A stretch of 64,000 nt of DNA. Source: Pseudomonas rhizosphaerae (GTDB lineage Bacteria; Pseudomonadota; Gammaproteobacteria; Pseudomonadales; Pseudomonadaceae). Where the stretch lies: positions 4,016,001 through 4,080,000 of the forward strand of contig NZ_CP009533.1 of the NCBI RefSeq assembly GCF_000761155.1. The letters are read 5' to 3'. A program made the translations under genes and the position numbers. The notes beneath the pieces are model-generated. The model made no database searches. It saw only the letters and a program-made list of their open reading frames with translations, and had not been told where the DNA came from. Shown piece by piece: positions 9,581 to 17,809 of this stretch. Position 1 is the first letter of the stretch; each line of letters opens with the position of its first letter.

Positions 9581-12385
9581 ATGACGGATCTAAAGAATTA
9601 TGTGTGCTCATTGCAACTACAAATTGCGCGGCAGCAGGCGGCACGAGCCTTAGAACTTCCAGATCAGCCTACAAGGCATCCAGGCGCCCCTACGCTGCCC
9701 GCCCCGCATGTGCCGGCCATATTAGTCCACGGCGGGCTTAACAAAAGTGATTTACATGACCCTTTGAACTCCGTCGCGGTACAGGTGGTGCTGCAACTCT
9801 CCATGCTTAAAGATGATAATCTCTACCTCTACATGAATGACCGAGCCATCGCCGCGTACACCTTGCGGGAAGATGATATAACGAATGGGCTGGTCACTTT
9901 TTATGTGCTGCCTGCTGAGTTTCCCTTCGAGGGGGAGGTCATTCTGCACTATCACCACTTAGTGCCGCCTTCTAGTGCCTTCAGCACATCTCGTGATGTA
10001 GGACCTTTTCCCGTCAAGCAGACCGTACCCGGTAACCCGGATACCGATCCTTCGACCCCCTATGTCAATGAGCGGTTGAGATTACCAAGCGGCATACCTA
10101 GCAATCCCACGCCAAACAACGATCTTCTAGTCACTATTCCGCGCTACGACAATCTCTGCAAAGGCGACATCGTGACGCTGTACTGGGCAGGTGTCCCGAT
10201 CAAGATAACCGTCAGCGCTGACCAAGCCAGTAATCCGGACATTCCAATCACCATTGTGGTGCCCGCCTCAATCATTGCCGATAACCCAGGAAGCAAGCTT
10301 ACGGTTCGTTACGACGTACGTGACATCGTTAACAATTGGTCACTGTATAGCCTCGCCGTCCAGGTGACAGTGACGCGGCCTGGCGTTTTTCCACCACCGT
10401 TGGTAGACCAGGCACCGAATTACATTTTGGATGTCGATGTGCTCAACGGGGAGGATGTCCGGATCATGGTGCTGGTACATCCTCACTTCCCAATCGCCAA
10501 CACGCCATTGACCGTAATCTGGCGCGGCAGCCCGGTGATAGGACCGGCTATGGAGGTTCGGCTTGATACCCATACAACTAACCCCTATTCACCCGTTACT
10601 GTGTTGCTACCCCATCGTCAAGCTGCTGCACTGGCGGGTAGTACGGCCCAGGTACTGTATGAGGCGTATGTTGATGACAGCGGTAACCCAGGCATGGAGC
10701 TACGTCAGTCAGACGTGCTGACACTGACGGTGATTGGCACCCCTCCAAGACTGGCTAAGCCACATGTAGTTGGAGTATCCGGGACGGTACTGGACCCGGA
10801 CAAAATCACTGGGGATTATCAGGAAGTGATCGTGCCCGCGTACGACTTCATGGATATAGGTGATGAGATTACAGTGCACTGGGAAGGGGTCACTGCCAGC
10901 GGCAACACGGTATATGAAGCGCAGCAAATTTTCATCAGTCAGCCGTCACAGATAGGCAAGCCACACAGCGTCTCGTTCGAGAAACGCTTAGCTACGCTTC
11001 TGAGGGAAGGCAACTTGGAGGTTTCCTATAGCGTCAAGGTAAATGGGCAGTCCTATCTTTCAGAGCCAGTGCTCCTGCAGGTTGGTCAAACGACGGTATC
11101 CACATTGACCGTCATAGGCTCCCGCTCACAAACAGGCCCTTTCTATCATGCCAATACGTGCCGTCTGCAGGCGGCAAGTCCAGATCCCCAAGCCACCTTC
11201 GAGTGGCATTACCAAGGGTTTGACGAGAGCTCTACAGACGCATTCTTTTTAGATACGTATCCAGAACTGCCGTTGCTGGTGCGGTCGATCAAAACGGGCG
11301 GTGCTATCGAAACCCTTACGCTACGCCCGGTCAATGCAACCGGAAATGCCAGTTTTTCCGCCTATCGAAGCGGATGCATCGTCAAGGATGAAGGCACTCT
11401 TTTCGGCTGGGGTGCGGGCGCCATTGCCCCACCTGCCAACTTGGCAGGTATACGCTGTGTGGTTGCAAACAGCCAGGCTTATGCGGGCCTGCATACTGAT
11501 GGAAGCGTTACGTGCTGGGGCAACTTGCACAATGGTGGCAGCGCACCGGCGGGTCTTCGGGACGTGGCTCAAGTTGCAGCAGCCAGCTCCGCATTTGCCG
11601 CGCTGCATCAGAATGGATCAGTAACGACATGGGGAAATGCCTTGCATGGAGGCACCGTTCCTCCCGTGATTGCGCCGCAGCTATTTGACATTGTGCAAAT
11701 CGTTGGAGCTGATAGCGCCTTTGCCGCGCTGCGCAATGACGGTGAAGTCTTTTGCTGGGGAGGGGATCAATGGCCCTACGGTATGCATGTGATTGCTGCG
11801 CGCGGCAGCGAGCGATTGAGTGCTAGCAACAACGCCTTCGCCGCTGTGACCTCGCAGAGCAGCGTGGTGGCTTGGGGCCTTGAGTCTGACGGTGGGCGTA
11901 TACCAGCCGAACTAGTGAGCCAACTCACTGGAGTGATCAGCCTTGCATCCACCAGTGCGGCTTTTGCCGCGCTGACGGCCACCGGTCGGGTACTTGTGTG
12001 GGGCGACACCCGCTTTGGCGGTCAGTTACCTGCGCCTGTAACCAACATTTTGTACGTGACAGGAAGCACTACAGCGTTCGCCGCCATCACTCTGAACAAC
12101 TCCGTAGTGGCTTGGGGCGAGCCCAACGAAGGTGGCACACCCCCACCAAACCTGCAGGCTGTTTCCCTGACGGCGGGCTACGGCTCCTTCGCCGCCTGCC
12201 GACCGGATGGCTCGGTGGTGTCATGGGGCGTAACAACGGGCCAATACTCCGCTAACGACGCTCGAGCTGTCTACGCCGTTGGCGCAAATTTCCTGGTGCT
12301 AACAGCAGACCGGAAAGTCGTAAGTTGGGGAAGTGACAACCTCGACTTGCAGTCACTGGCAGGCCAGATCACACAAACGATCTAA
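9581..12385 (+). CDS. Large protein: Ig-like modules plus RCC1-like beta-propeller repeats
   Basis: This encodes 934 residues. The N-terminal half has repeated beta-sandwich modules of about 100 residues. Their recurring phrases include VTIPRYDNLCKGDIVTLYWAG and VIVPAYDFMDIGDEITVHWEG. The C-terminal part (from about residue 605) has nine repeats centred on a WG dipeptide followed by a GG..P motif, for example VTTWGNALHGGTVPP, VVAWGLESDGGRIP and VLVWGDTRFGGQLP. Each is followed after about 20 residues by AFAAL. This is the pattern of bacterial RCC1-like propellers. No signal peptide, membrane segment or catalytic motif is visible. The gene at 12443 follows after 57 bases and shares the repeat type, so the two are probably cotranscribed. 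Its role is unknown; propellers usually mediate protein binding. Confidence 0.8.
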   Translation: MTDLKNYVCSLQLQIARQQAARALELPDQPTRHPGAPTLPAPHVPAILVHGGLNKSDLHDPLNSVAVQVVLQLSMLKDDNLYLYMNDRAIAAYTLREDDITNGLVTFYVLPAEFPFEGEVILHYHHLVPPSSAFSTSRDVGPFPVKQTVPGNPDTDPSTPYVNERLRLPSGIPSNPTPNNDLLVTIPRYDNLCKGDIVTLYWAGVPIKITVSADQASNPDIPITIVVPASIIADNPGSKLTVRYDVRDIVNNWSLYSLAVQVTVTRPGVFPPPLVDQAPNYILDVDVLNGEDVRIMVLVHPHFPIANTPLTVIWRGSPVIGPAMEVRLDTHTTNPYSPVTVLLPHRQAAALAGSTAQVLYEAYVDDSGNPGMELRQSDVLTLTVIGTPPRLAKPHVVGVSGTVLDPDKITGDYQEVIVPAYDFMDIGDEITVHWEGVTASGNTVYEAQQIFISQPSQIGKPHSVSFEKRLATLLREGNLEVSYSVKVNGQSYLSEPVLLQVGQTTVSTLTVIGSRSQTGPFYHANTCRLQAASPDPQATFEWHYQGFDESSTDAFFLDTYPELPLLVRSIKTGGAIETLTLRPVNATGNASFSAYRSGCIVKDEGTLFGWGAGAIAPPANLAGIRCVVANSQAYAGLHTDGSVTCWGNLHNGGSAPAGLRDVAQVAAASSAFAALHQNGSVTTWGNALHGGTVPPVIAPQLFDIVQIVGADSAFAALRNDGEVFCWGGDQWPYGMHVIAARGSERLSASNNAFAAVTSQSSVVAWGLESDGGRIPAELVSQLTGVISLASTSAAFAALTATGRVLVWGDTRFGGQLPAPVTNILYVTGSTTAFAAITLNNSVVAWGEPNEGGTPPPNLQAVSLTAGYGSFAACRPDGSVVSWGVTTGQYSANDARAVYAVGANFLVLTADRKVVSWGSDNLDLQSLAGQITQTI

Positions 12386-12442
12386 ACCTCTTTTTCAAGG
12401 GGCCTGTACCGCTATCTAACTGATAAATTTGGAGTGTCCGAG

Positions 12443-14425
12443 ATGAACAATAGTTTGGATGTCAATGCCGCACCCGTCGCCGAAGACGTCATTATTTTGG
12501 GCGAACCCATAGTCGGTGGCACCTTGATCGGCAGCTACAAGTACCGAAACGCTTCCGAAAATCCGGAGGGCAACTCGCATTATCAATGGCTGGTTGACGG
12601 TGCGGTAGCGGCGATTACCCTGGACTTGCTTGTGACCAGTGCTTATCAGGGCAAGTCCATCGTCTTCACCGTGACTCCAGAAGCCGTCTCCGGTGAAATT
12701 GGCGCGACGGTGGCTTCTGCAGCCAAGTTGGTGATTGCCGGTTTCCAGAACATCACCGATGAAGAGAACGAAAACAGCTTCATGAAGCAACACGGTAACT
12801 TCTCCTTCTACAGACCCGAACCGTCGGACAGAATATTCGTCTCCACCGGTGGTGCTTTTTCCTTGATCGATGGTCCGACACAAAGCGTTCATGTTCGCGG
12901 CCAGAATGACTACGGGGCAGTGGTTCCCGAATCCATCAAGAGTTACCTCATCAATAATCCGGCGACGGTCCTGTTTTCTACCGAGCGCGATTTCGCAGCC
13001 CTGGTGCCACTGGGTAGACAGAATCAGCTTCTGGCGTGGGGTATCGATATCCCGGCCAACGCCGATCTCTCCAAGTTGCGTAACATCCGCTCGGTGTCTG
13101 CCAACGGGAATGCCTTTGCCTTCATCTACAACGCGCTCACATCGGAGAACCGATGGCTTGGCGCCATTGGTCATGTGTCCAATGGTGGGGTAGTGCCAGA
13201 TAGCGTTCATCTGCGTTTGGTGACAGACCCGCCCGTGGCAATCTACTCAGCATTCCAGGCCTTCGCAGTACTCACGACGGCTGGAAAAGTCTACGCCTGG
13301 GGCAATGCTGCAGATGGCGGCACTATCAGCGCGAGCGCTCAAGCGCTTCTGGATCGTATGGTGGTGAAAAGAATCATCGCGAACATGAGCGCGTTCTGTG
13401 CCATTGGCGCCGACGGTGAGATCGTTACATGGGGCAATGTCGGCAATGGCGGCGTCATTCCGGCTGACCGCCTGGAGACCATCCTAGATCAGGGCGGTGT
13501 GAAATCCGTCATTGCTGCCAGGGCTGCGTTCTGCGCGATCACCAAGGGGCGGGCGAAAGCCGTGAGTTGGGGCGACGCTGAGCTGGGTGGCAATATGAAC
13601 GCCAGCGCAGCGGGGCTGGCGACTCGTGGAAACATCGTATTGTGCAAAGCCGCCACCTGGGCGTTCACGATGATCAACGCTTCCGGACAAGCCGAAGCCT
13701 GGGGGGTTGCCAACTCCGGTGGAACCATACCCACCAACAAGGCCTCGGACTCTCACGTTGTGGATGTGGCTGCAACGTTTTGTCCCTCTGTCAAGGACAG
13801 CATCGAGTCGTACTTCCAGTCGGCGATCATTAACAGCATTGCAGGCGCTGTTGACGATAACCAGTTGCAGGAAAAAGCCGATGCTTTCTCGGATGAGCTC
13901 AAAACCGTGTCTTCACGCATCGTAATCGGTGATGGTGTGGTGACCGCCTACGGCAATGACTCCAGCTTCTTCATGATGGCCCAGGACGAAGACGGATACA
14001 CCAACGACTTATGGGTCTGGGGGCAGGCCAACGGCGGTGGGGCGATGGGCAACGACATTCGTCAATCGTTGATGGCAAGCCGGATTCGGTCGGTGTACTG
14101 CACCAACGGCGCTTATGGGGTCATCGTTGCGCAGGGCAATGTAGAAGGCGCCGTTCTCGTTTGGGGCGCTACCTTGGCACAACTCGATGCAGGGGAGATC
14201 CCGAAGGTGCCGCCTGAAATCGCGCAGTTCCTTCGCAGCGGTATCATTGAGATGTACTCCATTAAAAGGTCGCCTCCGGTGCGGCCTACTCCGGTCCGAG
14301 TGGATCCGTCATTTGCGGCTCGTCATATCAGCGGGGCCTACGTATTGTGGGGTGGGAACGTCGACAACCATGTCTTTACCCCGCCACCGGTCACGCCTTT
14401 CCAGCCCGTAACGTCTGCTGAATAG
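12443..14425 (+). CDS. RCC1-like repeat protein
   Basis: This encodes 660 residues from ATG 12443, chosen because GGAG lies 8 bases upstream; the in-frame GTG at 12434 overlaps that site. Residues about 1-100 form one bacterial Ig-like module (PIVGGTLIGSYKY ... HYQWLVDG). A conserved connector follows (FQNITDEENENSFMKQHGNF). The rest is about nine WG repeats such as VYAWGNAADGGTIS, IVTWGNVGNGGVIP and AEAWGVANSGGTIP, with AFCAI between them. A helical insert near residues 450-490 (SFQ-SAIINSI-like, acidic) interrupts the repeats. There is no signal peptide. It is closely related to the inverted gene at 14504-16483. I infer a binding or scaffold protein; the biological role is unknown. Confidence 0.8.
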   Translation: MNNSLDVNAAPVAEDVIILGEPIVGGTLIGSYKYRNASENPEGNSHYQWLVDGAVAAITLDLLVTSAYQGKSIVFTVTPEAVSGEIGATVASAAKLVIAGFQNITDEENENSFMKQHGNFSFYRPEPSDRIFVSTGGAFSLIDGPTQSVHVRGQNDYGAVVPESIKSYLINNPATVLFSTERDFAALVPLGRQNQLLAWGIDIPANADLSKLRNIRSVSANGNAFAFIYNALTSENRWLGAIGHVSNGGVVPDSVHLRLVTDPPVAIYSAFQAFAVLTTAGKVYAWGNAADGGTISASAQALLDRMVVKRIIANMSAFCAIGADGEIVTWGNVGNGGVIPADRLETILDQGGVKSVIAARAAFCAITKGRAKAVSWGDAELGGNMNASAAGLATRGNIVLCKAATWAFTMINASGQAEAWGVANSGGTIPTNKASDSHVVDVAATFCPSVKDSIESYFQSAIINSIAGAVDDNQLQEKADAFSDELKTVSSRIVIGDGVVTAYGNDSSFFMMAQDEDGYTNDLWVWGQANGGGAMGNDIRQSLMASRIRSVYCTNGAYGVIVAQGNVEGAVLVWGATLAQLDAGEIPKVPPEIAQFLRSGIIEMYSIKRSPPVRPTPVRVDPSFAARHISGAYVLWGGNVDNHVFTPPPVTPFQPVTSAE

Positions 14426-14467
14426 CGCCACCATGACCATCGGCATCGCTAGGTCCACGACCCATCT

Positions 14468-14499
14468 AAAAAATCCTCCCTTGCGGGGGGATTTTTTTA
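14468..14499. terminator. Bidirectional intrinsic terminator between convergent RCC1-like genes
   Basis: The sequence AAAAAATCCTCCC, loop TTGC, GGGGGGATTTTTTT forms a strong G+C stem with an A-run before and a T-run after. It can therefore terminate transcription from both the plus-strand gene (stop 14425) and the minus-strand gene (stop 14504). Confidence 0.92.
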
Positions 14500-14503
14500 G
14501 ATA

Positions 14504-16483
14504 CTAAGGCAGTAATTTTACGGGTGGCACTGCACCGCCCCAAAACACCATTGCCTCCCCTTTGCATCGGGATGCGAAGCCTGAAACGGTAACAGGCGCC
14601 GCCGACCCAGGAATGCTGTTTATAGGGTAGATTTCGAAGACATCTTTCTCCAGATCCGGCAATACGGCGGCCGGAATACTACCGCCATCGTTCGAAGCAG
14701 ACCCCCATGTGACTACACAGCCTGACGACTCACCCTGAGTCAGCAACGCGGCGAACGCGCCATTGGACGAACACACTTGCTCAATCACACCTGCCATGAG
14801 AATTTGCTTGGTAGGGTTTGGTAGCGTCACGTAGGTCGGGTGCCCCCAGCACAAAATGTTGCGGGTACGACCGTCCGGATACTGACTCAGGATGCAAAAG
14901 CCGCCGTCGTTTGCGTAGATACGGATAGTGCCTGTTGTGGACGTGAAAACCGAAAAGCTTTGTTCGACGCTTGCGATACCCTGGCGGGGGGCATTACCGC
15001 TGTCAAAGAGACGGCTGATCTCTGACTGCACATCATCGGTGACTTCGGCAGCCGTCTCTTCCTCGCTTTGGGCACCATAAATACCAGAGTTTGCGGAAAC
15101 CGGTACGGTTGTACCTCCGTAGCTGGCATTCCCCCAAGCCTCGGCCTGGCCGCTTCGGTCAATAATGCAGAAGGCAAAGCTGGCTGCCTTGCAAAGTACA
15201 ATACCGCCTCTGGCAGCGAGACTCGACGCTGCGGCTGTCATCGTCCCGCCATGCGCAGCAACACCCCAGCTTATGGCTTTCTGTCGGCCTTTGGTGATCG
15301 CACAAAAAGCTTGGTGGCTAGCTACAATGGTCTGGACCCCTCCATCATCAAGAATAGCCTCCAAACTCAAAGCGGGGATGGAGCCGCCAAATGAAGGTTC
15401 TCCCCATGTAACCAATTCTCCTGATTTTCCCACGGCACAAAAAGCTCTCGTATTGGCGAAAATTTTGCTGACCTCGATAGTGGCCAGTAATGCTTGAGCA
15501 TTGGCGTCTATAACGCCTCCATAGCTGGCCAGTCCCCAAGCAAAAACGTGACCTTGCTCCGTGAGCACTGCAAACGCCGCGTCCGTCGCATAGATAGCCT
15601 TTGGCGATTTGCTCGACAAGCTTAAATGCAGCGCATCGGGAATCGTTCCGCCGTTGCCCGGATGACCGGCTGCACCAATTTTAAATCCAGATTCCAGCGG
15701 CATATCATAGATGAATGCAAATGCATACCGATTGGCATAAACCGCACGGATATCAGTCAGTGGATAAGCAATTGAGGCGGGCACATTACTTCCCCATAGC
15801 AATAACCGCGTATGGTCGTGAACAGAGGCCAGCACAGCAAAATCAGTTCCCGTTGTGAACACCTTGGTGGTCCCATTACATCTTAAATAGTTAGCAAAAT
15901 ACGCAGGAGGCGTTCCCCCGTGCGAGGCCTTCCCTCCCACCAACAATCTATTTTTCTGTGCAAGCCAGCAATAGGCGCCCTCCGTCACCGACAAGATTCG
16001 ATCGACTGGCGAGGGGGAGTGGACCGAATACTGACCGAACTGCCTAGCGTAGCTGTTTATGTTCTCTTCTTCTGAAATATTCTGGAAAGCGTTCTCGACC
16101 ATGTACGATTCCGTGGTCACTTCCACACCTGTTGACGCGTCAGTCATTGTGCATCTAACCATTTGTCCGACAGCAGTATCGTGGAGTCTGAAATACTCAC
16201 CGCTGGCCACCCACTGGTCATCAAGGTACCAGTTGAATTCAAACTCATCAGGCATTGCATCGCAGGCCTCGATCTTAAGAACTCCCGGACATCTTGCCTC
16301 ACCGAGGATGTTGATTTTCATTGCAGACGCGGTACGGGTGGATGTCTCACTTTCAGAGGGTGTCAAATCGCCAGGAGATAGGACATCGCCATGCTCTTCA
16401 ACAGCTAGGCGCTCATGACTTTCCTGAGCAGTGGGTTTGTCGATATAGATATTAAAACTCACAGTGGAAATTGGTGTGCTCAT
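14504..16483 (-). CDS. RCC1-like repeat protein, inverted paralogue of 12443-14425
   Basis: This encodes 659 residues from the ATG at 16483, which has CTGGAG 6-7 bases upstream; the open frame extends 100 codons further up but without a good start. The N-terminal 70 residues are Thr/Ser/Glu-rich, followed by an Ig-like module (EFEFNWYLDDQWVASGEYF). The connector FQNISEEENINSYARQFGQY matches FQNITDEENENSFMKQHGNF of the neighbour. About eight WG repeats follow: VFAWGLASYGGVID, LVTWGEPSFGGSIP, AISWGVAAHGGTMT, AEAWGNASYGGTTVP and others. Length, order and spacing match the plus-strand neighbour, so this is an inverted duplication. No signal peptide was seen. The function is unknown. Confidence 0.8.
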   Translation of the reverse strand: MSTPISTVSFNIYIDKPTAQESHERLAVEEHGDVLSPGDLTPSESETSTRTASAMKINILGEARCPGVLKIEACDAMPDEFEFNWYLDDQWVASGEYFRLHDTAVGQMVRCTMTDASTGVEVTTESYMVENAFQNISEEENINSYARQFGQYSVHSPSPVDRILSVTEGAYCWLAQKNRLLVGGKASHGGTPPAYFANYLRCNGTTKVFTTGTDFAVLASVHDHTRLLLWGSNVPASIAYPLTDIRAVYANRYAFAFIYDMPLESGFKIGAAGHPGNGGTIPDALHLSLSSKSPKAIYATDAAFAVLTEQGHVFAWGLASYGGVIDANAQALLATIEVSKIFANTRAFCAVGKSGELVTWGEPSFGGSIPALSLEAILDDGGVQTIVASHQAFCAITKGRQKAISWGVAAHGGTMTAAASSLAARGGIVLCKAASFAFCIIDRSGQAEAWGNASYGGTTVPVSANSGIYGAQSEEETAAEVTDDVQSEISRLFDSGNAPRQGIASVEQSFSVFTSTTGTIRIYANDGGFCILSQYPDGRTRNILCWGHPTYVTLPNPTKQILMAGVIEQVCSSNGAFAALLTQGESSGCVVTWGSASNDGGSIPAAVLPDLEKDVFEIYPINSIPGSAAPVTVSGFASRCKGEAMVFWGGAVPPVKLLP

Positions 16484-16903
16484 ATCAAACTCCAGTGATT
16501 TTATTACGCGACCTGTTGGCAGTACCCAGCGGAAGCCAAGTGCCATGGTGAAGCATAGGCTAATTTTCCGGTAGCGCAGGTGGTCAATTAAGTTTCTAGT
16601 GGGCACTTTGTGACGTCGATCGAAGGTCTGCTGATTTATTTTTTTCATTGGAAAAGCGCGTGAATAGTATTTTACGGTAACATTCACTGTCTTGAGTAAT
16701 GCTCGCCTGATTTTGAGTCTTAAAACTGTGATTCCAGCAAGGTCGCCGGCGACGCTAAATATGAAGTCTACGATGGCGAACAAAATTTTTCGCTGCTCAC
16801 TTCATGGGGATTACAATTTTCGTCCAGGTGTAGAATTTATTTATCCATCTGAAGCTTTTATTACGGAAGTTAGGCTCTGGGCTCTGTGCGAAATCCCAAA
16901 AAC
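16484..16903. other. A+T-rich intergenic region, no gene supported
   Basis: This stretch upstream of the minus-strand RCC1-like gene is A+T-rich (for example gatttatttttttcattgg). It probably contains that gene's promoter. Open frames through it have no plausible start or family similarity. Confidence 0.45.
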
Positions 16904-17040
16904 CTAGTCGGCGCCCTTGAGAGTTGAAGTTTTGTAGAGCTTCCAGCCATCTACGGAAAGCAATCCTGTGATGGTAAGGCGTTTCACGAGCTCTTGGATT
17001 TCGACTGGGCTGTGGTTGCTGAACTTTTCATCGAGCCCAC
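16904..17040 (-). pseudogene. 3' fragment of an unidentified gene
   Basis: The minus strand reads KFSNHSPVEIQELVKRLTI, then TGLLSVDGWKLYKTSTLKGAD and a stop (complement of 16904-16906). It has the look of a real C-terminus, with a balanced helix then a strand pair. Reading upstream it runs into the IS5-like fragment and then a stop. I infer that the 5' part of a gene was removed by the insertion or a later deletion. I do not recognise the family. Confidence 0.3.
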
Positions 17041-17275
17041 GGCCGGGGGCGGTCCCGCCTGAGCGATCACCTAATGCTGATGGCGTGCGCTGGGCGCTCT
17101 TTTCAGCTGCTGCGTAGTGAGATATGCCGGAACGCTTCGGTCAGTGGTACCAAAGGTTGCGCGGCTGGCGAAACCAAGAGCTATTCGATCAGATGCTCAA
17201 ACGCTTGTACCTGAGATTGAATGCGTAAGGCTTGATCGATGTGCAAACCTGGATGACCGTCGTAACGCGAGAAAA
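17040..17275 (+). mobile_element. Decayed IS5-family transposase fragment
   Basis: The plus-strand frame reads DGVRWALFSAAA, stop, stop, DMPERFGQWYQRLRGWRNQ, ELFDQMLKRLYLRLNA, stop, GLIDVQTWM. This matches the N-terminal part of IS5-family transposases, in which AAWRDLPERFG.W and WRNQG.FDQMLKRL are typical. The two adjacent stops (TAG TGA) are what TGG CGA (Trp-Arg) becomes after two G-to-A/C-to-T changes. The catalytic region after WM is missing, so the element is dead. Confidence 0.75.
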
Positions 17276-17320
17276 AGGACCGCTCGTGGTTCCCATTGAT
17301 ATTGAGAAGAAAATCGAGCA

Positions 17321-17572
17321 TTGAGGAAATCATTCGAACACTGCAGTGTGCCCGTAGGGAACTATTTGTCGGATAGACCTGCGCTGTTCAGCGTGAATGC
17401 CGGTATTGCGCTGCAGGATGCACTGGCGCACCTCGGGGTGTTGCTGGAGTGCGCTCAGCTGACGGCGAATGAGTTGTACGATGCGCCGGATCGAAGCTTG
17501 CTGGGTGTGACGTTGCATTGCATCGAGCATGCGCAGGCGGTGGTGGCTTCGTTGCGGGTGCCGCAGGCTTGA
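17321..17572 (+). CDS. DUF3077-like small protein
   Basis: This encodes up to 83 residues. The segment ALFSVNAGIALQDALAHLGV, then LLECAQLTANELYD and GVTLHCIEHAQAVVASL, follows the plan of the Pseudomonas DUF3077 family: an LFSV.AG....AL motif, a Cys-containing helix and a final helix. The start is uncertain. The first in-frame start is TTG at 17321 and a GTG occurs nine codons later; neither has a strong ribosome binding site. The IS5-like remnant ends about 45 bases upstream, so the native start and promoter may have been lost. The function of the family is not known. Confidence 0.55.
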   Translation: MRKSFEHCSVPVGNYLSDRPALFSVNAGIALQDALAHLGVLLECAQLTANELYDAPDRSLLGVTLHCIEHAQAVVASLRVPQA

Positions 17573-17618
17573 TGCAGGTTCCTGTGGGAAGCTTGTCTGG
17601 AATTTATATGGACAGGGT

Positions 17619-17655
17619 CGGCCTCTTCGCGGGCAGAGCCCGCTCCCACATGGGG
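17619..17655. repeat. REP element (Pseudomonas putida type)
   Basis: The stretch from cggcctcttcgcgggcagag through cccgctcccacatgggg is an imperfect palindrome (GCGGGCAGAGCCCGC core) of the kind scattered between genes in P. putida-group genomes. Confidence 0.8.
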
Positions 17656-17809
17656 GAGTAGGCTGGTTCGCTGTGGCTCGACAGTGCCGCAGGCTGCTAC
17701 CTTTGCCCCGGTGTTGGGCAGTGGCCAATTACGCTATAATCCCCGCCTTTCGCCGCCCGCCGCCCCAGAGGCCCGCGGGCGCATCTACCCGTTCAAAGAG
17801 GCTAGACCC

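Noticed and set aside
17684..17809. N-terminal extension of the carbamoyltransferase by 42 codons
   Set aside because: The extension is Pro/Arg-rich and non-conserved, while TTG at 17810 has a good ribosome binding site and starts at the conserved family N-terminus.
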